Positions 35,367 through 44,003 of a DNA stretch of 53,439 bases are shown piece after piece (position 1 is the first letter of the stretch; the number at the start of each line of letters is the position of its first letter). The notes beneath the pieces are model-generated. The model was not told the DNA's origin, ran no database searches, and saw nothing but the letters and a program-made list of their open reading frames with translations. The position numbers were made by a program, and so were the translations under genes. The stretch covers positions 1-53,439 of the forward strand of contig JADZEM010000194.1 of the NCBI GenBank assembly GCA_020850535.1, read 5' to 3'. The stretch is from Chloroflexota bacterium. Its GTDB lineage: Bacteria > Chloroflexota > UBA6077 > JACCZL01.

Positions 35367-36111
35367 CACGTTGATGGCACGCGCGACCCTCTGGAGCTGG
35401 GTCGCGCGCGCCTTCGCCTACCCGCTCCCGGCGCTCGAACAGGCGCTCAGCGATCCAGCCGGGCGCACCCGGCTGGCCCTCCTGGCCGAGTCCGCCGACG
35501 AGACCGGCGCCCTCGGGCCGTTGTTGGAGGCCGTCTGGCAGGCCGTCGACCTGCCAGACGCCAGCAACGTCAGCCTGACCGAGGAGCACACCTTCCTCTT
35601 CGGGCGGCACGTGCGGGTGCCCCCCTACGAGAGCAGCTACGTGCTGCAGCGTGGCGCGGACCGCTCGACGCACCTCTCGGAGATCGGCGGGCTGTACGCG
35701 GCGTTTGGCCTCAGCATCGCCGAGGACGCGCCCGAGATGCCCGACCACCTGGGCGCGGAGTGCGAGCTGCTGGCCGTCCTGCTGATGAAGGAGGCGTATG
35801 CCCGGGAGGAGGGCTGGTCAGGGCGGGCCAAACTGACCCGTCATGCTCGCCGCAAGCTGATCGCCGAGCATCTGCAGCTCTGGCTGCCGACCTTCGTCGA
35901 GCGGCTCGACAAGCACCACCGTCGCACGTTCTACCCGGCGGTTGGCGCACTCCTGCTGCGGCTGCTGGAACTGGAGGAGGCACAGCTCAACACCGCACGC
36001 CCGGCCCCGATCGAGGCGGCCGAGCCGGTGTCCGACGAGGGTGTGCAGCAGTCACCGGTCGATGCGCCGTGGCCCTCGATGGCCGAGTGCGCCGGGAGTG
36101 CTTCGAGATGA
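35353..36111 (+). CDS. TorD/NarJ-type molybdoenzyme assembly chaperone
   Basis: A 252-residue all-helical cytoplasmic chaperone that would hold the catalytic subunit until the cofactor is inserted and guard its Tat signal. Typical TorD-family features: RVPPYESSYVL, YAAFGLSIAEDAPEMPDHLGAECELLAVLLMKEA. ATG 35353 follows GGAGCGGCGAG and lies within the end of the gamma-subunit gene; the stop overlaps the next ATG. The last 40 residues are a poorly conserved tail. Its place in the operon supports a dedicated role for this oxidoreductase. Confidence 0.88.
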   Translation: MTINDTLMARATLWSWVARAFAYPLPALEQALSDPAGRTRLALLAESADETGALGPLLEAVWQAVDLPDASNVSLTEEHTFLFGRHVRVPPYESSYVLQRGADRSTHLSEIGGLYAAFGLSIAEDAPEMPDHLGAECELLAVLLMKEAYAREEGWSGRAKLTRHARRKLIAEHLQLWLPTFVERLDKHHRRTFYPAVGALLLRLLELEEAQLNTARPAPIEAAEPVSDEGVQQSPVDAPWPSMAECAGSASR

Positions 36112-37055
36112 GCGCGCTGCGCCGGCAACTGGTACTGGCCGTCCTCGTGGCCCTGCTCACCGAGGTCGTGCTGCTGCGGCTGGCGCTACGGCTCGGGCCG
36201 GTCCTGCCCACCGGCGTCGATCTGCTCCCGCTGTTCGCCATCGTGGAGCGCGTCGGCGTCATCGCGCTCAACGTGAGCGTGCTGGCGGCGGCAGCGTTGC
36301 TCGCACTGGCCGCGGGCGAGGCGTTGCGGGCGACCCAGAGCACTCGCTGGCTGCTCGGGCTGGCCCTGGCCGGCGTGGTCGCGGCCAACCTTGGTCTGTC
36401 AGTGCTGCTGGCCGTGCTCTCGACGGATGACCTGGCATCCCTGCACGCGCTGCTGACCGGCCTTGGCGTGGCCGCGATCCTCGGCGCGTACGTGTGGCGC
36501 ACGCAGCTGGGTGGTCCGCTCGTACTGGCCGGCGCGGCGCAGGTGTTGGCGGTGATCCCGGCGGCAAGCGCGGCGAGGCTGTCTGCGTACGGCCTGCCCC
36601 CGAGCGCTCTGACTGAGCTGCTCGCCGTGCTGGCCGCGCTCGCGCTGCCCTGGGCCGGCCGCATCCGGCCCACCCGCACCGAGGCCGCGCTCGGGCTGGC
36701 AGCCGGCGGCCTGCTGACCCTGGGCACGTCGATCCAGCCGTGGGGCATGGCGACGGTCGCCATCTGGACGCTCGGGTTCAGCCTCTACCTGCCACCACTC
36801 CTGTACGGTGCGGCGCTGGCAAGCGTTGTGGTGACGCTGCTGGCCGGGCGGCGGCTGGGCTGGGACGCCGACATCCTGGTCGGCCTGACGATGCTCGGGC
36901 TGGCCGGCCTGAAGCTGGATGTCTCGTCGGCGGCGCTGGTGTCGGTGGCCGGGCTGCTGCTGGTGGCGCAGACGCCGCTGCGCGCAGCCCAGCCGGTGGC
37001 CGAGCCCGAGCCAACGCCAGCCCTGATCGTGGCGGGAAGCGGCGGCCACGCCTGA
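36108..37055 (+). CDS. Polytopic membrane protein of unknown function in the oxidoreductase operon
   Basis: A 315-residue protein, mostly Leu/Ala/Val, with about nine or ten transmembrane helices. It has hardly any His (one in a loop, one at the C-terminus), so it is not a NarI-like or NrfD-like cytochrome subunit. It starts on the ATGA overlapping the chaperone stop, so it is translated with the complex. A role as transporter, anchor or insertion helper is possible; I do not recognise the family. Confidence 0.7.
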   Translation: MSALRRQLVLAVLVALLTEVVLLRLALRLGPVLPTGVDLLPLFAIVERVGVIALNVSVLAAAALLALAAGEALRATQSTRWLLGLALAGVVAANLGLSVLLAVLSTDDLASLHALLTGLGVAAILGAYVWRTQLGGPLVLAGAAQVLAVIPAASAARLSAYGLPPSALTELLAVLAALALPWAGRIRPTRTEAALGLAAGGLLTLGTSIQPWGMATVAIWTLGFSLYLPPLLYGAALASVVVTLLAGRRLGWDADILVGLTMLGLAGLKLDVSSAALVSVAGLLLVAQTPLRAAQPVAEPEPTPALIVAGSGGHA

Positions 37056-37127
37056 CCGGAAACCTGCTCACCCCCCTCCCACACGCGGGATTCGGGGTGG
37101 GCAGTTTCAACAGCGTGACCAACGGCA

Positions 37128-37360
37128 GATGCACAGGAGCGCCTGCGAGTTCCCCTGTCGTCCTGAGCACCTCTGTCGCCCTGAGCACCTCTGTCATCCT
37201 GAGTACCTCTGTCGTCCTGAGCTTGCGAAGGACCTCACCCGCTGACGCGGTAGTTGACGGTCAGCGGGTGCGGTCCTTCGCAAGCTCAGGACGACAGTGG
37301 CGCTTGCGTCCTTTGCACGAGGAGCACGCCTGACACTTGCACGAGGAGCACGCCTGACAC
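37128..37360. repeat. Complex repeat region: 18-bp tandem array, 85-nt perfect hairpin, 24-bp tandem duplication
   Basis: Within the 37056-37412 gap: (a) 18-bp units of the form CTGTCGTCCTGAGCACCT at 37155, 37173, 37191 and 37209; (b) a hairpin 37211-37295 with perfect 24-bp outer arms (37211-37234, 37272-37295) and 11-bp inner arms (37236-37246, 37260-37270); (c) an exact 24-bp duplication (ttgcacgaggagcacgcctg...) at 37313-37336 and 37337-37360. No gene. It lies between convergent genes, so the hairpin may also terminate both. Confidence 0.85.
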
Positions 37361-37412
37361 TGCGGGAAGCGATCCGGCCCTGGGGCCGCGTGCGACCAGC
37401 AGGCCATCGTGC

Positions 37413-38138
37413 TCAGAAGTCCGCCAGGAACGCCTCCATCGCCTCGTAGTCCACCGTCTCGTCGAACGGGATGCCCTGCCGCTCGTAGAGCCGGCGGCGC
37501 TTCTTCGCATCGTCGATCAGGATGCCCTTGGCGATGGTGATCACGTCCTGCACCACCTCGGCCGGCACCACCACCGCGCCGTCGCCGTCCACTCCGACGA
37601 TGTCGCCCGGCCGCACCAACACGCCGCCGACGGCTGCCGGCTCGTTGAGGCCCGTGAAGGTGACCCGGCCAGGGATGATCGGGCGGCCACGGGCACGGCA
37701 GGCAATCGGCGTCTTCTGAAGGATCAGTTCGTCGGTGTCGCGGGCGTAACCGTCCGTCAGCACGCCGACCGCCCCCCTGTCGATCATCGCCAGGGTGTTG
37801 TTCGAGCCCCAGATCCCCGTCTCGGGGCAGCCAGCCGTCGCCGTCACCACCACGCAGCCCGGCTTGACGGCGTCGCCCACCAGCATGCCGCCATGCTCGG
37901 CAAACCAGATCTGGTGCGAGCGGATCGCTTCCTCGGGCGTCAGCACGGGCATCCGCTTGTTGGCCGGGATCGCCCGGACCGTCACGGCGGGCCCCCAGAA
38001 TCGGATGCCCTGCCAGAGCGGCTTGACGCGCTCATCCATCAGGGTCAGGTCGGCGCGGCCCACGGCGTCCAGCCCGTCCACCACGTCGGTCGTGCGGAAG
38101 TGCTTGAAGTACTGTGCCAGTTGGTAGGTGTCTGTCAC
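37413..38138 (-). CDS. RraA/HMG-aldolase-like family protein
   Basis: A 241-residue protein of the RraA-like (dimethylmenaquinone methyltransferase-like, 4-hydroxy-4-methyl-2-oxoglutarate aldolase) fold. Diagnostic blocks are TTDVVDGLDAVG near the start, GSNNTLAMIDRGAVGVLTDGYARD (given here as the central helix-strand motif in parts), and PGDIVGVDGDGAVVVP. The canonical GD(L/I)-LA and R-D motif is present as RDTDE. GTG 38138 is preceded by GGGAGGAG. Members cleave C4-acid aldols or decarboxylate oxaloacetate, or inhibit RNase E; the exact role is not readable. Divergent from the beta-propeller gene. Confidence 0.8.
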   Translation of the reverse strand: MTDTYQLAQYFKHFRTTDVVDGLDAVGRADLTLMDERVKPLWQGIRFWGPAVTVRAIPANKRMPVLTPEEAIRSHQIWFAEHGGMLVGDAVKPGCVVVTATAGCPETGIWGSNNTLAMIDRGAVGVLTDGYARDTDELILQKTPIACRARGRPIIPGRVTFTGLNEPAAVGGVLVRPGDIVGVDGDGAVVVPAEVVQDVITIAKGILIDDAKKRRRLYERQGIPFDETVDYEAMEAFLADF

Positions 38139-38282
38139 CGGTCACGCTCCTCCCTGGAGGCGCGGCACGTGGGATCATCCAAGCAGCGCCGCGCAGCACG
38201 TCAAGTGTGGCAGGCCGGGCGACCCGCCGCATACCGCGCCGGCCCGCACAGGCCGGGGCATCCGGCCTGTACGCATCCAGCC

Positions 38283-38288
38283 TATACT
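38283..38288 (+). promoter_or_regulatory. -10 hexamer TATACT upstream of the beta-propeller gene
   Basis: TATACT lies 53 bases before ATG 38342 in the gap shared with the divergent RraA-like gene. No clear -35 box was found. Confidence 0.35.
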
Positions 38289-38341
38289 CGGGGACTGGCA
38301 GGTGCGCAAGGGCATTGTCGCCTCGGGCGCGACATGGGAGG

Positions 38342-39283
38342 ATGAGCAGCGTGGCAAAGCGATTCGGGATTGACGGTATCCAGTTCGAGGTCGTGGAGAA
38401 CTGGCCGGCCGAGCCAGTCAAGGGCGTCGCGGCAACGGTGGCAGTTGACTCGAAGGGCCGCGCCTACGTCGGCGTCCGCAACATCCCGCCGGGCGGCGGC
38501 GTCGCCAACATCCTGCCCGGCGTGGGCCACATCCTCGTGCTCAACCCCGATGGCACGGTCGCCGACAACTGGGGAGACACCTTCTCCTCGCCGCACGCCG
38601 TCTGGATCAACGCCGCCGACGAGGTCTTCGTGGCGGACACGGGCCTGCACACCATCACCAAGCACGCCCCGAGCGGCGAGCTGTTGATGACGCTCGGGAC
38701 GAAGGGCGAGCCGGGCGCGCCCGGAAAGCCGTTCAACATGCCGACCGGCATCGTCCAGGCGCCCAACGGCGACCTCGTGGTGTCTGACGGCTACGGCCAG
38801 AACTGGATGCACCGCTTCACCGAGGCTGGCGACCACATCCTCTCCTGGGGCGGCGGCGATCCGGTCTTCATCCAGAAGTTCCGGGGCGAGCCGGTCACCG
38901 GCCGCACCGCCACCGAGCCGGGCAAGTTCAACCTGCCGCACGACGTGATGGTCACGCCCGACTCGAAGGTCTACGTGATGGACCGCGAGAACCTGCGCTG
39001 GCAGGTCTTCACCCTGGACGGCGCGTTCCTCTCCGAGGTCACCGGCGTCAACCGCCCGTGCGACGTGGCCGTAGACGCCGACGGCATCTTCCACATCGTC
39101 GGCGGCGGGGTGGTCGAGATCTGGACGGCGGACGGCAAGAAGCTGGGAGCGTGGGGCGAGAAGGGCGCCGAGCGGGGCCAGTTCGCCTACGGGCCGCACG
39201 GCTGCTGGATCGACGGGGAGGGCAGCTTCTACGTGGGCGAGGTCGGCGGGAACAACGGCCTGACGAAGTTCCGGCGGGTCTAG
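38342..39283 (+). CDS. NHL-repeat / six-bladed beta-propeller protein
   Basis: About 313 residues built of repeated 40-50-residue blades: AVDSKGRAYVGVRN, GHILVLNPDGTVADNWG, FSSPHAVWINAADEVFVADTG, FNMPTGIVQAPNGDLVVSDG, FNLPHDVMVTPDSKVYVMDREN, RPCDVAVDADGIFHIV, YGPHGCWIDGEGSFYVGEVG. This is the NHL or peptidyl-alpha-hydroxyglycine lyase-like propeller pattern. No signal peptide. GGGAGG (38335-38340) is too close to ATG 38342 but well placed for GTG 38351, which may be the true start. Ligand or enzyme activity unknown. Confidence 0.8.
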   Translation: MSSVAKRFGIDGIQFEVVENWPAEPVKGVAATVAVDSKGRAYVGVRNIPPGGGVANILPGVGHILVLNPDGTVADNWGDTFSSPHAVWINAADEVFVADTGLHTITKHAPSGELLMTLGTKGEPGAPGKPFNMPTGIVQAPNGDLVVSDGYGQNWMHRFTEAGDHILSWGGGDPVFIQKFRGEPVTGRTATEPGKFNLPHDVMVTPDSKVYVMDRENLRWQVFTLDGAFLSEVTGVNRPCDVAVDADGIFHIVGGGVVEIWTADGKKLGAWGEKGAERGQFAYGPHGCWIDGEGSFYVGEVGGNNGLTKFRRV

Positions 39284-39288
39284 CCGTC

Positions 39289-39311
39289 GTCGGGGGGCGC
39301 CGCCCCCCGAC
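39289..39311 (+). terminator. G/C hairpin terminator after the beta-propeller gene
   Basis: GTCGGGGGGC (39289-39298) and GCCCCCCGAC (39302-39311) pair perfectly around GCC, six bases after the stop codon. Confidence 0.7.
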
Positions 39312-39358
39312 TCCCACGCTGCGACGCTCCTGTAACCGCCCGACAACCCGGCGCCGGG

Positions 39359-39400
39359 TATACTCTTCGGTGAGTGGCAGTGTGGCCGGACGTCATGACG
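39359..39400 (+). promoter_or_regulatory. Purine operon control region: TATACT box and CGTCATGACG palindrome
   Basis: TATACT (39359-39364) is a good -10 hexamer about 100 bases before purQ. Downstream, at 39391-39400, CGTCATGACG is a perfect 10-bp palindrome in the predicted 5' leader and could be an operator. No -35 box or riboswitch fold is clear. Confidence 0.4.
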
Positions 39401-39464
39401 GCCGTGTCCCAGCGTTCTGTTGGGCCACCCTCCGGCGGCCGGACCGTTCTCCTCGGGAGCCGTC

Positions 39465-40238
39465 TTGCGAATCGCGGTCGTCGTCTTCCCAGGCACGAAT
39501 TGCGACCAGGAAACCCTCTACGTGCTGGGAGCAGTGCTCGGGCAGGATGCCGAGCCGGTCTGGCACGCCGACACCGACCTCGCCCGCTTCGACGCCATCG
39601 TGCTGCCGGGCGGCTTCTCCTACGGGGACCATCTCCGGGCCGGGGCCATCGCTCGCTTCTCGCCGGTCATGCGCTCCGTGGCCGAGCAGGCGAAGCGTGA
39701 CCGCATCGTCGTCGGCATCTGCAACGGCTTCCAGGTCCTGTGCGAGGCCGGCCTGCTGCCGGGCGCGCTGCTGCCGAACGCCGGCGGAGCGTTCGCCAGC
39801 CAGTGGGTCCACTGCCGCGTCGAGAGCGAGCAGTCCGCGCTCACGGCTGGCGTGCCAGCAGGCACGGTCCTGCGCCTGCCCATCGCGCACGGCGAGGGCC
39901 GCTACGTCGCGCCGCCCGAGACGCTGGCCGAGCTTGAGTCGAGCGGCCGCGTCATCTTCCGCTACGCCGATGCGGTCGGGGCCGTCACCGACGCCTCGAA
40001 CCCGAACGGCTCCCTCGGCAACATCGCCGGGATCGCCAGCGCCGGCGGCAACGTGGTCGGGCTGATGCCGCACCCGGAGCGCGCCGCCGAGTCGGAGCTG
40101 CCCTCACAGGATGGGTTGCCGCTACTGCGGGCGCTGATCTCATACGGGAGCCGCGCCGCCGCGCACCTGACGGGGAGCGCTGCTCACGGCAGCACCGTCC
40201 AGGTTGGGGCGGCCCGGACGGGGGCGGCCAGCCGATGA
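39465..40238 (+). CDS. purQ: Phosphoribosylformylglycinamidine synthase glutaminase subunit
   Basis: A 257-residue class I glutamine amidotransferase supplying ammonia to PurL in step four of purine synthesis. It begins [15 protein letters not shown] and has [15 protein letters not shown], the nucleophile Cys in GICNGFQVL, and the His/Glu pair in MPHPERA. TTG 39465 is taken as start because GGGAG precedes it and the sequence matches the family N-terminus; upstream residues look non-coding. About 25 extra C-terminal residues beyond the usual length. It overlaps purL by ATGA. Confidence 0.93.
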   Translation: MRIAVVVFPGTNCDQETLYVLGAVLGQDAEPVWHADTDLARFDAIVLPGGFSYGDHLRAGAIARFSPVMRSVAEQAKRDRIVVGICNGFQVLCEAGLLPGALLPNAGGAFASQWVHCRVESEQSALTAGVPAGTVLRLPIAHGEGRYVAPPETLAELESSGRVIFRYADAVGAVTDASNPNGSLGNIAGIASAGGNVVGLMPHPERAAESELPSQDGLPLLRALISYGSRAAAHLTGSAAHGSTVQVGAARTGAASR

Positions 40239-42499
40239 GCGAGCTCGTGCGTCAGTTGGTCCCTTCTCCCACCTCCGACCTGACCGACGCCGAGTACACC
40301 AGCATTCTGGAACGTCTGGGCCGCACGCCCAACCACGTCGAGGTGGGCATCCTCTCGGCGATGTGGTCTGAGCACTGCGGCTACAAGAACTCCCGTCCGC
40401 TGCTGCGCCGCCTGCCCACGACCGGGCCGCGCGTGGTGCAGGGGCCGGGCGAGAATGCTGGTGCGGTGGACATCGGCGACGGCCTGCTGGCCGTCCTCAA
40501 GATGGAGTCGCACAACCACCCGAGCGCCGTCGAGCCGTTTCAGGGCGCGGCGACGGGCGTCGGCGGCATCCTGCGCGACATCTTCACGATGGGCGCGCGG
40601 CCGATTGCCCTGCTCGATTCGCTGCGCTTCGGCCCGCCCGACGAGGGGCGCAACCGCTACCTCTTCAACGGCGTGGTAGCGGGCATCGGGCACTACGGCA
40701 ACTGCATCGGCGTGCCGACCATCGGCGGCGAGATCTACTTCGACCCGAGCTTCTCCGAGAACCCGCTGGTCAACGCCATGTGCGTGGGGATCGTGGAGCG
40801 GGAGCGGCTGACGCTGGCGAAGGCCGGCGACCCCGGCGACGTGGTCCTGATCGTCGGCGCGCCGACCGGCCGCGACGGCATCCACGGCGCGACCTTCGCC
40901 TCGGCCGAGCTGGCCGACGACCGCGAGGCCAGCCGCCCGAACGTCCAGGTCGGCAACCCGTTCCTCGAAAAGCTGCTGCTGGAGGCGTGCCTCGCGCTGC
41001 TCCCGAAGGGTGTGGTGCGGGCGATGCAGGATCTCGGGGCGGCCGGCCTGACCTCCTCCAGCGTCGAGGTGGCGGCCCGTGGCAAGCGCGGCATGCGGCT
41101 GGACGTCGGCAAGATCAGCCGTCGCGAGTCGGGCATCACGCCGTACGAGATGATGCTCTCCGAGAGCCAGGAGCGGATGCTGCTGGTGGTGCCGCCAGCG
41201 GCCGTCGCGGAGGTCGAGGCCCATTTCGCAACGTGGGAGCTGCACTCCGACCTGGCCGGCGAGATCACCGACGACGGCGACTTCGTGGTGCTGGAGCACG
41301 GCGTCGAAGTCGCCCGGCTGCCGATCCCGCTGCTGACGGACGACGTCCCGACCTACACCCGCCAGGGCTTGCCGCGCCCTGAGCCGGAGATGCCCCCGCC
41401 GCCCGCGATGCCCGCCGACCTGAACGCCGTGCTGCTCGGGCTGCTGGCCTCCCCGAACATCCGCAGCCGGCGGCCGGTCTTCCAGACCTACGATCACACC
41501 GTCCGCGCGGATACGGTGGTCGAGCCGGGCCTGGGCGCGGGCGTGGTGCGGATTCGCGGCACCAACAAGGCGCTGGCGTTCACCACCGACTGCAACCCGC
41601 GCTACGTCTACGCCAACCCGAAGCGCGGCGCGGCCATCGCCATTGCCGAGGCGGCCCGCAACCTGGTCTGCCGGGGCGCAGAGCCGATTGCCGTCACCGA
41701 CTGCCTGAACTTCGGCAACCCCGAGAAGCCGGAGGTCTACTGGGAGCTGTCGGAGGCCATCGACGGGCTGGGCGAGGCCTGCCGCGCCCTGGATGTCCCG
41801 ATCATCTCCGGCAACGTCAGCCTCTACAACGAGAGCAACGGCGTCGCCGTCAAGCCCTCCCCGATCGTCGGGATGGTCGGCCTGATCGAGGATCGCTCGA
41901 AGATCGTCCCGAGCGCCTTCCAGCAGGCCGGCGACTACGTGTACCTGCTCGGAACCACGGCCCCAGAGATCGGCTGTTCCGAGTATCTCGCGCAGCAGCT
42001 TGGCCGCGCCGACGACCTCGGCCCGGCCCCAGGCCTCGATCTGGAGATCGAGCGGCTGGTGCAGCAGATCGTCCTGGAAGCTGCCCGCGCCGGCTTCCTG
42101 CGCTCAGCCCAGGATTGCAGCGAGGGTGGCCTGGGCATCGCCCTGGCCGAATCGTGCATCGGCGGCGGCCTCGGCTTCCGGGGCGACGCCGCATCCCTGA
42201 CCGCACTCACGCGGGTCGGCGACGATAGCTCCGTTCGGTCGCGCCTCGACGGCGTCCTGTTCGGCGAGGGGCAGTCGCGCTTCGTGCTCTCGTGCTCGCC
42301 CGAGGCCCGCTTCCAGCTTGCCGAGCTGGTGGGCCGCATCCTCGACCCCCTGCTCTCCGATGCTGGTCAGTCGCTCCGTCTCGCGCGGGCGGTTGGCTTC
42401 CAGTACCTTGGCGTCGTCGGCGGTGACACGCTCGAATGGTCAGACGCGCTCTCCATCCCCGTGGAGGACCTTGCCCGTGCCTGGAACACCCCCTTCTAA
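40235..42499 (+). CDS. purL: Phosphoribosylformylglycinamidine synthase, synthetase subunit (small PurL)
   Basis: A 754-residue ATP-dependent enzyme of the Bacillus-type small PurL, which converts FGAR to FGAM using ammonia from PurQ. Characteristic: [13 protein letters not shown] near residue 45, [23 protein letters not shown], and a repeated AIR-synthase fold with [11 protein letters not shown] in the second half. Small PurL needs PurQ and PurS; purQ overlaps upstream, but no purS-sized frame is present before it, so purS must lie elsewhere. Confidence 0.95.
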   Translation: MSELVRQLVPSPTSDLTDAEYTSILERLGRTPNHVEVGILSAMWSEHCGYKNSRPLLRRLPTTGPRVVQGPGENAGAVDIGDGLLAVLKMESHNHPSAVEPFQGAATGVGGILRDIFTMGARPIALLDSLRFGPPDEGRNRYLFNGVVAGIGHYGNCIGVPTIGGEIYFDPSFSENPLVNAMCVGIVERERLTLAKAGDPGDVVLIVGAPTGRDGIHGATFASAELADDREASRPNVQVGNPFLEKLLLEACLALLPKGVVRAMQDLGAAGLTSSSVEVAARGKRGMRLDVGKISRRESGITPYEMMLSESQERMLLVVPPAAVAEVEAHFATWELHSDLAGEITDDGDFVVLEHGVEVARLPIPLLTDDVPTYTRQGLPRPEPEMPPPPAMPADLNAVLLGLLASPNIRSRRPVFQTYDHTVRADTVVEPGLGAGVVRIRGTNKALAFTTDCNPRYVYANPKRGAAIAIAEAARNLVCRGAEPIAVTDCLNFGNPEKPEVYWELSEAIDGLGEACRALDVPIISGNVSLYNESNGVAVKPSPIVGMVGLIEDRSKIVPSAFQQAGDYVYLLGTTAPEIGCSEYLAQQLGRADDLGPAPGLDLEIERLVQQIVLEAARAGFLRSAQDCSEGGLGIALAESCIGGGLGFRGDAASLTALTRVGDDSSVRSRLDGVLFGEGQSRFVLSCSPEARFQLAELVGRILDPLLSDAGQSLRLARAVGFQYLGVVGGDTLEWSDALSIPVEDLARAWNTPF

Positions 42500-42551
42500 C
42501 AGGGCCGCGTGGGCTGATTCGTCGTTGGACACCCTGGACCGGCCGACCGGC

Positions 42552-44003
42552 ATGCGGGAGGCGTGCGGCGTCATCGGGATCTACGCGCCTCAGGAGGACG
42601 TTGCGCGGCTGGCCTACTTCGGCCTCTACGCGCTCCAACACCGGGGCCAGGAGAGCGCCGGCATCGCCACGGCGGACGGCGACCGACTCCACGTCCATAC
42701 CCGCATGGGCCTCGTGGCCCAGGTGTTCGACGAGCCAGACCTCGCCCGTCTGACCGGCTTTGCCGCCATCGGCCACACTCGCTACTCCACCACCGGGTCG
42801 AGCCGCGTCGAGAACGCTCAGCCGCTCGTCGTGGACAGCGACCTCGGGCAACTGGCCGTCGCGCACAACGGCAACCTGACCAACACGCCCACCCTCGGGC
42901 GGATGCTCGACCAGCTCGGCATCGTCCCGACCTCCACCACCGACTCGGAGATGCTGGCCCACCTCTGCGCCAACGCCGAGGGTGCCACCTGGATCGAGCG
43001 CATCCGCGCCACCCTCCCGTTGCTCGGCGGCGCCTTCTGCCTGACGCTGCTGACCCGCGCCGCCCTCTACGTCGTGCGCGATCCACTCGGCATTCGGCCG
43101 CTCTGCGTCGGGCGCCTCGACGGCGGCGGCTGGGTCGTGGCATCTGAGAGCTGCGCGCTCGACACCATCAGCGCGCGCTTCATCCGCGAGGTCGAGCCGG
43201 GCGAACTGCTCCGGATCGACGCCGACGGCATCCACACCGAGAAGTTCGTCACCGCGCCCGAGGCCACGGCCCACAGTCAGCGCGTCGGCGCGCCGATCTC
43301 CCTGCCGATGGTCGGCTTCCCACGCCGGGCGGCCTGCTCCTTCGAGCACATCTACTTCGCGCGGCCTGACAGCGTCATCGACGGCAAGCTGGTCTACGCC
43401 GCCCGCGAGCGCATGGGCCAGATCCTCGCCCGCGAGCAGCCCGTCGAGGCCGACATCGTGATCGCAGTGCCGGATGCGTCGGTCCCGGCTGCCATCGGCT
43501 ACGCCACCGAGGCTGGCATCCCGCTCAAGGAAGGGTTCGTCAAGAATCGCTACATCGGGCGGACCTTCATCCAGCCGGCCCAGGGCCAGCGCAAAGGCTC
43601 GGTGGCTCTCAAGCTCAATCCCCTGCCCGAGGTGCTGCGCGGCAAGCGTGTCGTGGTCGTGGACGACAGCATCGTACGCGGGACCACCACGCCGCGCGTC
43701 GTCTCGCAGCTGCGGCGGGCTGGCGCGAAGGAGGTTCACATGCGGATCTCCTCGCCGCCGATGATGTGGCCCTGCTACCTGGGGGTGGACACCGCCGCCA
43801 TCGAGGATCTGATCGCCGCCAACATGACGGTGCCGCAGATCCGCGAGCACATCGGCGCGGACAGCCTCGGCTACCTCAGCCTGCCGGGCCTGATCGAGGC
43901 CATCGACCTGCCGGAAGCCATGCTCTGCAACGCCTGCTTCCACGGTCGCTACCCGCTGCCCATCGAGACCGATGCGGGCAAGTTTGTGCTGGAGCGCCAC
44001 TGA
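42552..44003 (+). CDS. purF: Amidophosphoribosyltransferase, [4Fe-4S] type
   Basis: A 483-residue enzyme for the first committed purine step. MREACGVIGIYAP: the Cys at position 5 is the Ntn nucleophile, so a four-residue propeptide must be removed. The glutaminase domain has HRGQESAG and GHTRYSTTG; the PRTase domain has VVVVDDSIVRGTTT. Four Cys match the cluster ligands of B. subtilis PurF: RAACSFEH, WPCYLGVD and LCNACFHG. ATG 42552 has no strong Shine-Dalgarno, so an upstream TTG at 42519 remains possible. TGATG links it to purM. Confidence 0.93.
   Translation: MREACGVIGIYAPQEDVARLAYFGLYALQHRGQESAGIATADGDRLHVHTRMGLVAQVFDEPDLARLTGFAAIGHTRYSTTGSSRVENAQPLVVDSDLGQLAVAHNGNLTNTPTLGRMLDQLGIVPTSTTDSEMLAHLCANAEGATWIERIRATLPLLGGAFCLTLLTRAALYVVRDPLGIRPLCVGRLDGGGWVVASESCALDTISARFIREVEPGELLRIDADGIHTEKFVTAPEATAHSQRVGAPISLPMVGFPRRAACSFEHIYFARPDSVIDGKLVYAARERMGQILAREQPVEADIVIAVPDASVPAAIGYATEAGIPLKEGFVKNRYIGRTFIQPAQGQRKGSVALKLNPLPEVLRGKRVVVVDDSIVRGTTTPRVVSQLRRAGAKEVHMRISSPPMMWPCYLGVDTAAIEDLIAANMTVPQIREHIGADSLGYLSLPGLIEAIDLPEAMLCNACFHGRYPLPIETDAGKFVLERH

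Noticed and set aside
36108-37055. NarI-like cytochrome b subunit
   Set aside because: Too many helices and almost no His, so haem b ligation is not possible in the NarI manner.
37155-37226. CRISPR-like array of four 18-bp units
   Set aside because: Units abut one another without spacers, and no cas gene is nearby; it is a tandem repeat feeding into a hairpin.
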